Position numbers and translations under genes: made by a program | Shown: positions 1 to 6,629 of the stretch, in pieces | Layout of the letters: each line of letters opens with the position of its first letter | Numbering within the stretch: position 1 is the stretch's first letter | The notes under the pieces: model-generated | What the model saw: only the letters and a program-made list of their open reading frames with translations | Database searches by the model: none | What the model was told of the DNA's origin: nothing | NCBI GenBank assembly: GCA_964409635.1 | Contig: CAYPEL010000058.1 | Location: forward strand, 1 to 15,103 | Direction: 5' to 3' | Length of the DNA stretch: 15,103 bases | From: CAYPEL01 sp964409635 | Lineage (GTDB): Bacteria; Pseudomonadota; Gammaproteobacteria; DSM-19610

Positions 1-571
1 GTAACTCATTGAGCTTATTTTCCAGGGACTGCCGGTCAAGGTCAGGATTGCGCCGCTTATGCAGCAGGCAGCGCGTGGTAGTCAGCAAGGTTCCAGCGCC
101 ATCGGATTCGAGGCTGCCGCCTTCTAATACCAGATCCACACTAGACAATTGAGTCTGGCCAAACAGACCTTGTTCTGCCATCTGTATGGAAATGGCATTA
201 TCTAACGCAGCTGGGTATTTATTACCCCAACCATTAAAGATAAAGTCCAGTAGCAGTGCCTGACTATTCTCAATAATTGTGATCGGCCCATGATCACGCG
301 CCCAGCTGTCATTCGAAAAACAATCGTGTAGCTTTACATAATCAAGATTAACCGCGTTGTTATCCAGCAGTTTGTACACATGCTGTTTGTGCAGGCTGTC
401 ATAGCAATTAACGAGCACCTTTTCCCGCTTTGCGATTTCACGGACAAGGTTAACAAAAACCATGTCAGCGCTTTCAAGGCTGGATCGCCAGTCACTCTGC
501 GCGTGCGGCCAGGTGAGTATAACCCCGGCTTGTGGTTCCCATTCTGCAGGTAATCGGCGTAGTAACGGCAT
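1..571 (-). CDS. Agmatine / peptidylarginine deiminase family protein, N-terminal 190 codons (partial)
   Basis: Translating the minus strand from the ATG at 571-569 gives 190 codons without a stop, running off the left edge. The family (COG2957) hydrolyses the guanidino group of agmatine, giving N-carbamoylputrescine and ammonia, usually in the cytoplasm as part of putrescine synthesis. Visible landmarks are an N-terminal LPAEWEPQAGVILTWPH (7-23), SWARDHGP (89-96), EGGSLESDGAGTLLTT (150-165) and RCLLHKRRNP (167-176); the second and third carry acidic and histidine residues of the family active site. The catalytic cysteine lies beyond the window. Family members are about 340-370 residues, so roughly half is present. 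The Shine-Dalgarno sequence is weak, but no other ATG, GTG or TTG occurs in frame between this ATG and the terminator at 612-639. AguA itself usually has EGGN rather than EGGS here, so substrate is left open. A partner amidase (AguB) cannot be seen. Confidence 0.9.
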   Translation of the reverse strand, partial: MPLLRRLPAEWEPQAGVILTWPHAQSDWRSSLESADMVFVNLVREIAKREKVLVNCYDSLHKQHVYKLLDNNAVNLDYVKLHDCFSNDSWARDHGPITIIENSQALLLDFIFNGWGNKYPAALDNAISIQMAEQGLFGQTQLSSVDLVLEGGSLESDGAGTLLTTTRCLLHKRRNPDLDRQSLENKLNEL

Positions 572-611
572 GCCTGGAATTGTATCGGCACTGACGCTGC
601 ATTGGGAATAA

Positions 612-639
612 AAAAATCCCCGCCGGGGCGGGGATTTTT
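612..639 (-). terminator. Strong intrinsic terminator, structurally bidirectional
   Basis: Positions 612-623 pair perfectly with 628-639 (12 base pairs, GC-rich core, four-base loop CGGG). The stem is flanked by an A run at 611-616 and a T run at 635-639, so each strand ends in a U tract. It lies 24 bases after the stop codon of the minus-strand gene at 664-939 and 40 bases before the start of the deiminase gene, so its obvious job is to end the small gene's transcript and insulate the deiminase gene. Confidence 0.85.
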
Positions 640-663
640 GATCGGCTGATTTAACCGGAGCAA

Positions 664-939
664 TTAATGAGGTACCACAGCGTGGATAACGTGCTGGTGC
701 TCAAAATAAACGACGTAGCCCGGATAGTGCCAGGCGGTAATCGGTGGATCGCCAACAGCGCCCGAGCGGGTTTGGGGATCACCATACCGGCTCAGAACCT
801 TATCCATGCTCAACCCAGCGAGTGGTTTTTCTACGCCAGAACTCGCTTGGGCGGAATTAATTAACAGGGTATCCGCATGCACCAGTGACACGGAAACTAA
901 CAGGCCAATGAACAGTGCCATCAGTCGAAATGAGCGCAT
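664..939 (-). CDS. Small exported conserved hypothetical protein (91 aa), possibly BamE/SmpA-like fold
   Basis: This 91-residue protein has a clear Sec signal peptide: MRSFR, a hydrophobic core at 6-20 and a VHA site that would be cut after A22. A cysteine lipobox is absent, so it is probably periplasmic. The mature part has a linker to about residue 38, then LAGLSMDKVLSRYGDP (40-55), PPITAWHYPGYVVYFE (65-80) and a VIHAVV end (84-89). The pattern of a G-[LM]-S helix, a Y/F-G-x-P turn, a W-x-Y strand and a final hydrophobic strand is that of small SmpA/OmlA-type repeats; this is inference from pattern only. I recall similar unnamed proteins in Pseudomonas and relatives but no function. A good Shine-Dalgarno (AAGGAG at 950-945, five bases before the ATG) fixes the start. 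It is transcribed divergently from lolC and followed by its own terminator. Confidence 0.85.
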   Translation of the reverse strand: MRSFRLMALFIGLLVSVSLVHADTLLINSAQASSGVEKPLAGLSMDKVLSRYGDPQTRSGAVGDPPITAWHYPGYVVYFEHQHVIHAVVPH

Positions 940-1092
940 ACGAACTCCTTCACAATAAACAGTAGTGGCTTAACAGTCATTGTGTCGGCATGCACGGGCG
1001 TTTCTAAAGGCGTTAAAAATAATCCTTAACCATATGAACTAACAGACAAAAACTATATCCTTCACAAGGGGGTTATGGTTTAATGCTGCCCC

Positions 1093-2340
1093 ATGTTTCG
1101 ACCACTAGAACTCTTTATCGGCCTACGCTATTCCGCCGCAAAAAGACGTAACCACTTCATTTCCTTTATATCTCTGATCTCGATGATGGGGATTGCCCTG
1201 GGCGTGGCGGCGCTGATAACCGTGTTGTCCGTCATGAATGGCTTCGAACAAGAGCTGCGCACCCGGATTCTGGGCATGGCCTCACACGCCAGTATCAGCA
1301 ATATGCGCGGGCCACTGGAAAACTGGGAAATGACGGCCGATACCGCCCGTCTGAACCCCCAGGTCGTTGGCACCGCGCCCTATGTCCAGCATGAGGTTAT
1401 GCTGGCGCACGGTAATAAAGTCAGCGGCACCCTGATCAGGGGCGTCATACCCGAACAGGAACCCCAGGTATCGGTTGTCGGTGACAAGATGGTTGCCGGG
1501 GAACTGACTGATCTGGTGCCGGGTAGCTACCGGATTATTTTAGGCAGCGAACTGGCTATCAATCTTGGTGTAATCACCGGCGATACAATTACCATGATTA
1601 CACCACAAGCCAATTTTACACCAGCGGGTGTACTGCCGCGTTTGCGGCGTTTTACAGTGGCCGGTGTTTTCGAAGTGGGTATGTATGAATATGACCGCAG
1701 TGTCGCGTTGGTCAATATAGTGGACGCGGCAAAACTGTTTCAAATGGGACAGGGCGTTACCGGTGTGCGCCTGAAACTGCAGGATCTTTTTCATGCGCCC
1801 GCCGTCATGCAGCAATTGTCGAGTAGTTTTAGTATGGATTACCGGCTCGACGACTGGACAAAGCAGCATGCTAATTTTTTCCGTGCCGTGCAAACAGAAA
1901 AGCGGGTTATGTTTATTATTCTGACATTGATTGTTGCTGTCGCCGCATTCAATATCGTCTCAACACTGGTAATGGTGGTAACCGACAAACAGTCGGACAT
2001 TGCCATTCTTCGCACGCTGGGGGCAACGCCAGCCACCATCATGCGGATATTCTTTATCCAGGGAATTCTGATTGGTGCACTGGGTACATTGATCGGGATA
2101 GCAAGTGGCATAGCATTAGCCACCAACGTGGAAACCATTGTGCCCTGGATAGAACAGCAATTTAGCGTTCAGTTTATGCCCGCCGAGGTTTATTACATCA
2201 GTGATCTGCCTTCTGAAATCAATTGGCCCGACGTGGCCCGGATAGGAACCGTCGCTTTTGTACTCAGTATGCTGGCCACCCTCTATCCGGCTTGGCGGGC
2301 AGGCCGGACTCAGCCTGCAGAGGCTTTACGCTATGAATAA
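1093..2340 (+). CDS. lolC: Lipoprotein-releasing ABC transporter permease, LolC/LolE family (LolF-like candidate)
   Basis: A 415-residue inner-membrane permease that works with LolD to pull mature lipoproteins out of the inner membrane and hand them to LolA. It has the family topology: TM1 at about 24-48, a large periplasmic domain (50-270), then TM2 (273-297), TM3 (318-343) and TM4 (380-403), ending in YPAWRAGRTQPAEALRYE. The start MFRPLELFIGLRY and the coupling motif SDIAILRTLGA (301-311) are typical. A segment at 172-185 (QANFTPAGVLPRLR) resembles the LolC Hook that captures LolA, while the C-terminal half (VPWIEQQF, VYYISDLPSEINW) reads more like LolE. Only one permease gene is present and comEC, not lolE, follows lolD, so it may act as a LolF-type homodimer; a second copy elsewhere is possible. 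The ATG is fixed by an in-frame stop at 1081-1083. Its only purine-rich tract (AAGGGGG at 1065-1071) is about 21 bases upstream, too far for a normal Shine-Dalgarno. Confidence 0.95.
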   Translation: MFRPLELFIGLRYSAAKRRNHFISFISLISMMGIALGVAALITVLSVMNGFEQELRTRILGMASHASISNMRGPLENWEMTADTARLNPQVVGTAPYVQHEVMLAHGNKVSGTLIRGVIPEQEPQVSVVGDKMVAGELTDLVPGSYRIILGSELAINLGVITGDTITMITPQANFTPAGVLPRLRRFTVAGVFEVGMYEYDRSVALVNIVDAAKLFQMGQGVTGVRLKLQDLFHAPAVMQQLSSSFSMDYRLDDWTKQHANFFRAVQTEKRVMFIILTLIVAVAAFNIVSTLVMVVTDKQSDIAILRTLGATPATIMRIFFIQGILIGALGTLIGIASGIALATNVETIVPWIEQQFSVQFMPAEVYYISDLPSEINWPDVARIGTVAFVLSMLATLYPAWRAGRTQPAEALRYE

Positions 2341-3034
2341 TGCGGCCATCGATACGGCAGTTGAAAATGAAGTGATTGGTTGCTCGAATCTGACACGCAC
2401 CTTTACCGAAGGCAGGCTCAATGTCAGCGTACTTGAGAATGTCGAATTATCTATACTGGCGGGCGAACATGTTGCCATTGTCGGCAGTTCAGGCAGTGGT
2501 AAAAGCACCTTGTTGCATTTGTTGGGAGGGCTGGATAAACCGACACAGGGGACTGTCAGGTTAACCGGACAGGATTTTAGCCATATGAGTGAGGCGCAAC
2601 GCAGCCGGATGCGGAATAAGCATTTAGGTTTCGTCTACCAGTTCCACCACTTGTTACCTGAATTTACCGCGCTGGAAAATGTCGCTATGCCGTTGGTCAT
2701 ACGTGGGACTGCACCGCATGATGCGGAACAGCAAGCTGAAGATTTATTGGATCGCGTCGGCTTAGCCGAGCGTGTTTCCCATAAACCGGGGGAATTGTCC
2801 GGTGGCGAACGGCAACGCGCTGCGGTGGCACGGGCACTGGTAACCCGGCCCGATTGTGTGCTGGCCGATGAACCCACCGGCAACCTTGACCGGCGCAATG
2901 CGGCGCATGTGTTATCGTTAATGCTCGAATTAAATAGCGATTTTAATACCAGCCTGATCATTGTGACGCATGATCACCAACTCGCTGAGCAAGCCGAGCG
3001 GGTGCTGGAATTGAAGGATGGGGTTTTGGTGTAA
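2333..3034 (+). CDS. lolD: Lipoprotein-releasing system ATP-binding protein LolD
   Basis: This 233-residue cytoplasmic ATPase powers the Lol transporter. It has Walker A GSSGSGKST (51-59), a Q-loop in VYQFHHLLPEFTALENV (101-117), the signature LSGGERQR (155-162), Walker B CVLADEPTGNLD (175-186) and the H-loop histidine in VTHD (H213). Length and motifs match LolD/MacB-type ATPases, and the overlap with the Lol permease makes LolD the clear choice. I chose the ATG at 2333 because AGAGG (2319-2323) sits about nine bases upstream and the protein then starts just ahead of the usual first beta strand. The open frame extends back to an ATG at 2258, but that would add 25 residues encoded inside the lolC end that have no ABC-protein character. 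The gene overlaps lolC by 8 bases, which suggests translational coupling. Confidence 0.96.
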   Translation: MNNAAIDTAVENEVIGCSNLTRTFTEGRLNVSVLENVELSILAGEHVAIVGSSGSGKSTLLHLLGGLDKPTQGTVRLTGQDFSHMSEAQRSRMRNKHLGFVYQFHHLLPEFTALENVAMPLVIRGTAPHDAEQQAEDLLDRVGLAERVSHKPGELSGGERQRAAVARALVTRPDCVLADEPTGNLDRRNAAHVLSLMLELNSDFNTSLIIVTHDHQLAEQAERVLELKDGVLV

Positions 3035-3050
3035 ACCGCCCCGTCTTGTA

Positions 3051-3100
3051 GGGTAGGTTAAACGCACTGCTTGCCACAGTGAGCGGTGGGTTTTACCCAC
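3051..3100. repeat. Imperfect inverted-repeat element between lolD and comEC (possible dispersed repeat)
   Basis: The lolD-comEC gap holds a run starting GTAGGGTAGGTTAAACGC. It contains a stem CACTG/CAGTG (3065-3069 with 3077-3081) and ends in a perfect hairpin GTGGGT-TTT-ACCCAC (3086-3100). The outer parts (GGGTA, CGC, ACTG) also recur in inverted order, so the whole is an imperfect palindrome. Sequences of the GTAGGGTGGGTTA...TAACCCACC type are common dispersed intergenic repeats in many proteobacterial genomes, and this looks like a worn copy. Only one copy is in the window, so dispersal cannot be shown. It has no T run and is not a convincing intrinsic terminator. Confidence 0.4.
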
Positions 3101-3160
3101 TAAACAGAATACCTTTCCCGGGGTGGAGAGCTAATACTCAGTCAACCGTTCAAGGACGAT

Positions 3161-5467
3161 ATGGTTGTATACACACTGGCCTTACTCGCCGGCATAGTCG
3201 GTTTTCAATTTGTGCCTCAACTGCCGCCGCTTACCTGGGGCTTGGCGGCCACAGCCGTGGCGCTAGGCTGTTGGGTGAAGGTGTCTTTAAGGCCTTTATC
3301 AGTCTTTCTCTGCGCACTCTTATGGGCCTGGTGCCACGCTAGCTTAACCTTATCCAGCCGGTTGTCTGAAGACTATGCGGGTAAGGATCTGCTCGTCCAA
3401 GGCTACATCGAAAACATCCCGCAAGCCGTCAGCTCAGATAACTATCGATTCACTTTTATCGTTGAGCAACTACAGTCTGAGTCAGGCTCAACCTGGCTTC
3501 CCATGACTATCAAAACCCGGCTGCGCTGGTATAAGAATGCCCCAGCACTACGCGCCCGTGAAAGCTGGCAATTACGTGTCCGACTGAAGCTGCCGCGAGG
3601 CTTGGCTAACCCGGGAGGATTTGATTACGAACGCTGGTTATTCAGTCAACAGTTTGATGCCACAGGCTATGTCAGGAATTCAACTGAAAATACTCAGCTA
3701 ACGTCGAAATCCTGTTCACATATAGATTGCTGGCGGCAGTTTTTATCAGAGCAAATAGTGGCTAGTATCCAGTCTGATGCCGCCGGTCTGCTGGTTGCAC
3801 TGGCGGTTGGCGACAAGAGCGGTATTGACCAACAGCAGTGGGATATGCTGCGCAACACCGGGACAGCTCATCTGATGGCAATTTCCGGATTGCATATAGG
3901 CTTGATAGCCGGGCTGCTGTTTGCAGTAAGCGCATGGCTCTGGAAAGTTTTCAATCTCGCAAGCTTTTACCCGGCTAGCAGAGTGGCAGCCGTTGCCGCG
4001 ATTCTGGGTGCACTGGCCTACTCACTGCTAGGCGGTTTTTCATTGCCGACACAGCGGGCATTGGTCATGGTCAGTGTTTTTATGTGCGGACATTTGTTGA
4101 CACGCAGCATGCAACCCTGGCGGGCAATCTGCGTATCACTCGCCTTGATTTTATTGTATGACCCACTGTCGGTTCTTGCTTCTGGATTCTGGCTCTCCTT
4201 TGGCGCAGTCGCCTGGATTTTTTATATCCTGAGTGGCCGCTACGGTTTCGTGAGCAAGGTAAAAAGTGCCTTGCGTATTCAAGCAGCCCTGGCCCTGGGG
4301 CTGCTGCCGGTGTTGCTACTTGGTTTTCAACAGGCTTCTCTCATAGCCCCAGTTGCAAATATAGTGGCTGTGCCTGTCGTTGGCCTGGGAGTCGTGCCGA
4401 TATTATTGGCGGGTACTGTTTTACTGCAACTTTGGCCTGCTGCGGGTAGCTTCCTGATCCAGCTGGCGGGCGATATGATGCACCTGCTGACCGGCTTCCT
4501 GAATGGGCTGAACGCCTTACCTATTAGTATCTGGCGCCAGGATGCCGGGAGTCTTACAGTGGCCGGTTTATGTCTCGTATCTGCACTGTTCTTACTGGCG
4601 CCTGCCGGACTGGCCGTACGCCTTGCCGGCTTGTTGCTGCTCGGGCCGCTCCTGTTTGCCAGGACGCCTGGCCCGGCAACTGGAGAACTCTGGCTGGATT
4701 TACTGGACGTAGGGCAGGGACTGTCTGCAGTTGTTCGCACCCGGCAGCATACGCTGGTCTATGATACCGGACCCCGGTCACGGTCGGGCTTTGATACCGG
4801 TCAATCTGTTGTCGCGCCTTTTCTGCTTTCCCGGAAGCTTGAGCATATCGATAAACTCGTCATCAGCCACAGCGACAATGATCATCAGGGTGGCGCCAAA
4901 AGCCTGTTTGAAATAATCCGGACTGATTCGGTTTTGGCGGGTATGCCGGATAAAATTAAATTCGCGCGCTCTAAAAAATGTCAGCGCGGCCAACGCTGGG
5001 AATGGGATGGCGTGGTGTTTGAAATACTGTCACCTGTTGAACGCATCCGCGGTAACAATGCTTCCTGTGTACTGCAGATTACAGCGGCAAACGGACAGAA
5101 ACTGCTACTGACCGGTGATATCGAATCGGCTATCGAACAGCAGTTAGTCAACCAGTACGCTGACAGCTTGCGCAGCACCGTACTGGTTGTGCCTCACCAC
5201 GGCAGCCGTACATCCTCGACAGCGCAATTCGTTACTGCAGTTGCAGCGGACACGGTTTTAATTCCCGCCGGGTACGCTAACCGCTTTGGCTTCCCAAAAG
5301 CCGCAATAGTCGATCGATACCGGCGCCAGAACGCAGAAATTTATGTAACCGGTCTGGAAGGCACCATCAGCGTAGTGCTCGGGCGGGGGGATGGCCCACC
5401 CCGCCTGGCAACGTTTCGCCGGGAGGCCAGGCGTTATTGGCGCAATACAACCTCGCCGGAGTACTAG
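3161..5467 (+). CDS. comEC: DNA internalization-related competence protein ComEC/Rec2
   Basis: A 768-residue inner-membrane protein, full length for the Gram-negative ComEC/Rec2 family, which forms the channel that carries single-stranded DNA into the cytoplasm during natural transformation. Order of parts: N-terminal membrane helices (about 4-62), a soluble OB-like DUF4131 region (about 75-175), the multi-helix competence domain (about 205-500) opening with GTAHLMAISGLHIGL (234-248), and a C-terminal metallo-beta-lactamase-like domain (about 508-745). In that last domain the metal-site motifs look intact: LDVGQG (515-520), HSDNDHQGG (570-578), LLLTGDIE (648-655) and VPHHGSRTSS (677-686). AAGGA at 3152-3156 precedes the ATG at 3161 by four bases. 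The gene is 126 bases after lolD and 104 before exbB. An intact comEC is widespread, including in bacteria never seen to transform, so it does not by itself show competence. Confidence 0.95.
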   Translation: MVVYTLALLAGIVGFQFVPQLPPLTWGLAATAVALGCWVKVSLRPLSVFLCALLWAWCHASLTLSSRLSEDYAGKDLLVQGYIENIPQAVSSDNYRFTFIVEQLQSESGSTWLPMTIKTRLRWYKNAPALRARESWQLRVRLKLPRGLANPGGFDYERWLFSQQFDATGYVRNSTENTQLTSKSCSHIDCWRQFLSEQIVASIQSDAAGLLVALAVGDKSGIDQQQWDMLRNTGTAHLMAISGLHIGLIAGLLFAVSAWLWKVFNLASFYPASRVAAVAAILGALAYSLLGGFSLPTQRALVMVSVFMCGHLLTRSMQPWRAICVSLALILLYDPLSVLASGFWLSFGAVAWIFYILSGRYGFVSKVKSALRIQAALALGLLPVLLLGFQQASLIAPVANIVAVPVVGLGVVPILLAGTVLLQLWPAAGSFLIQLAGDMMHLLTGFLNGLNALPISIWRQDAGSLTVAGLCLVSALFLLAPAGLAVRLAGLLLLGPLLFARTPGPATGELWLDLLDVGQGLSAVVRTRQHTLVYDTGPRSRSGFDTGQSVVAPFLLSRKLEHIDKLVISHSDNDHQGGAKSLFEIIRTDSVLAGMPDKIKFARSKKCQRGQRWEWDGVVFEILSPVERIRGNNASCVLQITAANGQKLLLTGDIESAIEQQLVNQYADSLRSTVLVVPHHGSRTSSTAQFVTAVAADTVLIPAGYANRFGFPKAAIVDRYRRQNAEIYVTGLEGTISVVLGRGDGPPRLATFRREARRYWRNTTSPEY

Positions 5468-5493
5468 CTGGCAGCTGGCTAAAATTGCACCAG

Positions 5494-5523
5494 TTGTTAC
5501 TTGAAAGCCAGATAACGTATTAT
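5494..5523 (+). promoter_or_regulatory. Candidate sigma-70 promoter for the exbB-kdsB operon
   Basis: TTGTTA (5494-5499) and TATTAT (5518-5523) are 18 bases apart in the comEC-exbB gap, matching the consensus at 4 of 6 and 5 of 6 positions. The predicted start would be near 5530, leaving a leader of about 40 bases that includes the exbB Shine-Dalgarno. The gap is AT-rich compared with its neighbours. This would allow the lipid A genes to be expressed separately from comEC. It rests on consensus matching only. Confidence 0.4.
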
Positions 5524-5571
5524 TTATCTTTGTAAGACAATCAAAATTTTAACTCAAGCAAGGACATTTAC

Positions 5572-6207
5572 GTGTTTGAAATGGTAGCGGCTGGCGGCTG
5601 GCTAATGGCCCCAATAATTATTTGCTCGGTGATCGCGTTCGCTATCATCGCTGAACGGCTCTGGACATTACGCACCAAGCGTGTATTACCCAGCCAGAGT
5701 GTTGCCAAGGTATGGGACTGGGCGAAGGATAAACAGCTCGATATCGAGCGGCTACGCACCCTGCGCGCCGAATCGCCACTGGGCAGAATCATGGCCGCCG
5801 GTCTCATCAACCGCAAAGCGCCCCGTAATATCATGAAAGAGGCGATAGAAGATACCGGCCGTCATGTAGTGCATGAACTCGAACGGTTTCTCAATACTTT
5901 GGGCACGATTGCGGCGATTGCCCCCTTACTGGGCCTGCTTGGCACGGTTGTCGGGATGATCAAGGTGTTCTCGGCGATCACTACTCAGGGGGTGGGTAAT
6001 CCAAGCGCACTTGCAGGAGGGATTTCAGAAGCCCTGATCACCACAGCGGCGGGTATGGCTGTGGCAATCCCCAGCCTGATGTTCTACCGGTATTTCCGTG
6101 GCAAGGTAGCCATGCTGGTTCTACGCATGGAAAAACAAGCCATGCGTATGGTCGAAGTGTTACAGGGACAACGCGCGCAGGATGGGTATATTGAGGATCA
6201 ACTATGA
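5572..6207 (+). CDS. exbB: MotA/TolQ/ExbB family proton-channel protein
   Basis: A 211-residue inner-membrane protein of the ExbB/TolQ family, which forms the pentameric ring of a proton-driven motor with ExbD/TolR. Three membrane segments appear at about 10-28, 110-133 and 152-175, with a cytoplasmic loop between the first two. The conserved stretch GTIAAIAPLLGLLGTVVGMI spans 111-130, and SEALITTAAGMAVAIPS (152-168) is the typical third helix. The start is GTG at 5572: AAGGA (5560-5564) lies seven bases upstream of it, a better fit than the ATG three codons later. The exbD start overlaps its stop. No TonB, TolA or receptor gene is nearby, so whether it serves iron uptake, the Tol system or another envelope task is unknown; Pseudomonas has an equivalent pair at the same place. 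Confidence 0.95.
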   Translation: MFEMVAAGGWLMAPIIICSVIAFAIIAERLWTLRTKRVLPSQSVAKVWDWAKDKQLDIERLRTLRAESPLGRIMAAGLINRKAPRNIMKEAIEDTGRHVVHELERFLNTLGTIAAIAPLLGLLGTVVGMIKVFSAITTQGVGNPSALAGGISEALITTAAGMAVAIPSLMFYRYFRGKVAMLVLRMEKQAMRMVEVLQGQRAQDGYIEDQL

Positions 6208-6629
6208 ACCTGCGGCGCAGTAGAGCTGAAGATCCTGAAGTCAATCTGATGCCGTTGATTGATGTGGTTTTCATTTTGCTGATCTTTTTTATGGTGTCCA
6301 CCACCTTTCAGAAAGAATCCGAAATCAAGATAGAACTACCCGAAGCCAGTTCAGACCCGGTTGAGGCTGAGCGTGATAGCTTCGAAATTGTGATCGATGC
6401 AGATGGCCGTTATTTTATTGATGAACGGCAGGTTGTAAACAACGAACTAGATACCTTAAAAAAAGCCATCAGCAAATCTCTGGGTGATCGCAAGGAACTC
6501 CCTGTCGTGATCCGTGCCGACCGCCGCACACCCTATGAATCAGTCGTACGCGCCATGGATGCGGCTTCTCAACTCGGGCTGGTTCAGTTGTCACTTGCGA
6601 CCAGCCAGACGGAAACCTCTGACGAGTGA
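6204..6629 (+). CDS. exbD: Biopolymer transport protein ExbD/TolR family
   Basis: A 141-residue partner of the ExbB-like protein. The N-terminal cytoplasmic tail MNLRRSRAEDPEVNLMPLID leads into a single membrane helix (about 18-37) carrying the conserved aspartate D20 in LIDVVFILLIFFMV, which takes up and releases protons in this family. The rest (about 40-141) is a periplasmic domain containing YFIDERQV and LPVVIRADRRTPYESVV, as in ExbD/TolR. The ATG overlaps the exbB stop (ATGA, 6204-6207) and is preceded by GAGGA at 6193-6197. The next gene's GTG overlaps its stop in the same way. Length and motif order are normal. Confidence 0.95.
   Translation: MNLRRSRAEDPEVNLMPLIDVVFILLIFFMVSTTFQKESEIKIELPEASSDPVEAERDSFEIVIDADGRYFIDERQVVNNELDTLKKAISKSLGDRKELPVVIRADRRTPYESVVRAMDAASQLGLVQLSLATSQTETSDE

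Noticed and set aside
334..663. 109-residue open frame on the minus strand covering the deiminase start, which could suggest a frameshifted deiminase.
   Set aside because: The true frame from the ATG at 571 is open all the way to the window edge and matches the family throughout. The longer upstream frame is a shadow that also reads through the terminator hairpin.
2258..2332. Upstream extension of lolD to the ATG at 2258.
   Set aside because: It would add 25 residues encoded inside the lolC end with no ABC-protein character. The ATG at 2333 has a good ribosome site.
3079..3342. 87-residue plus-strand frame overlapping the comEC start.
   Set aside because: It overlaps the intergenic palindrome and the real comEC frame, and its composition is unlike a protein.
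5475..5511. CTGGCT/AGCCAG inverted repeat after comEC as a terminator.
   Set aside because: The stem is only six base pairs around a 25-base loop, it has no T run, and it overlaps the candidate exbB promoter.
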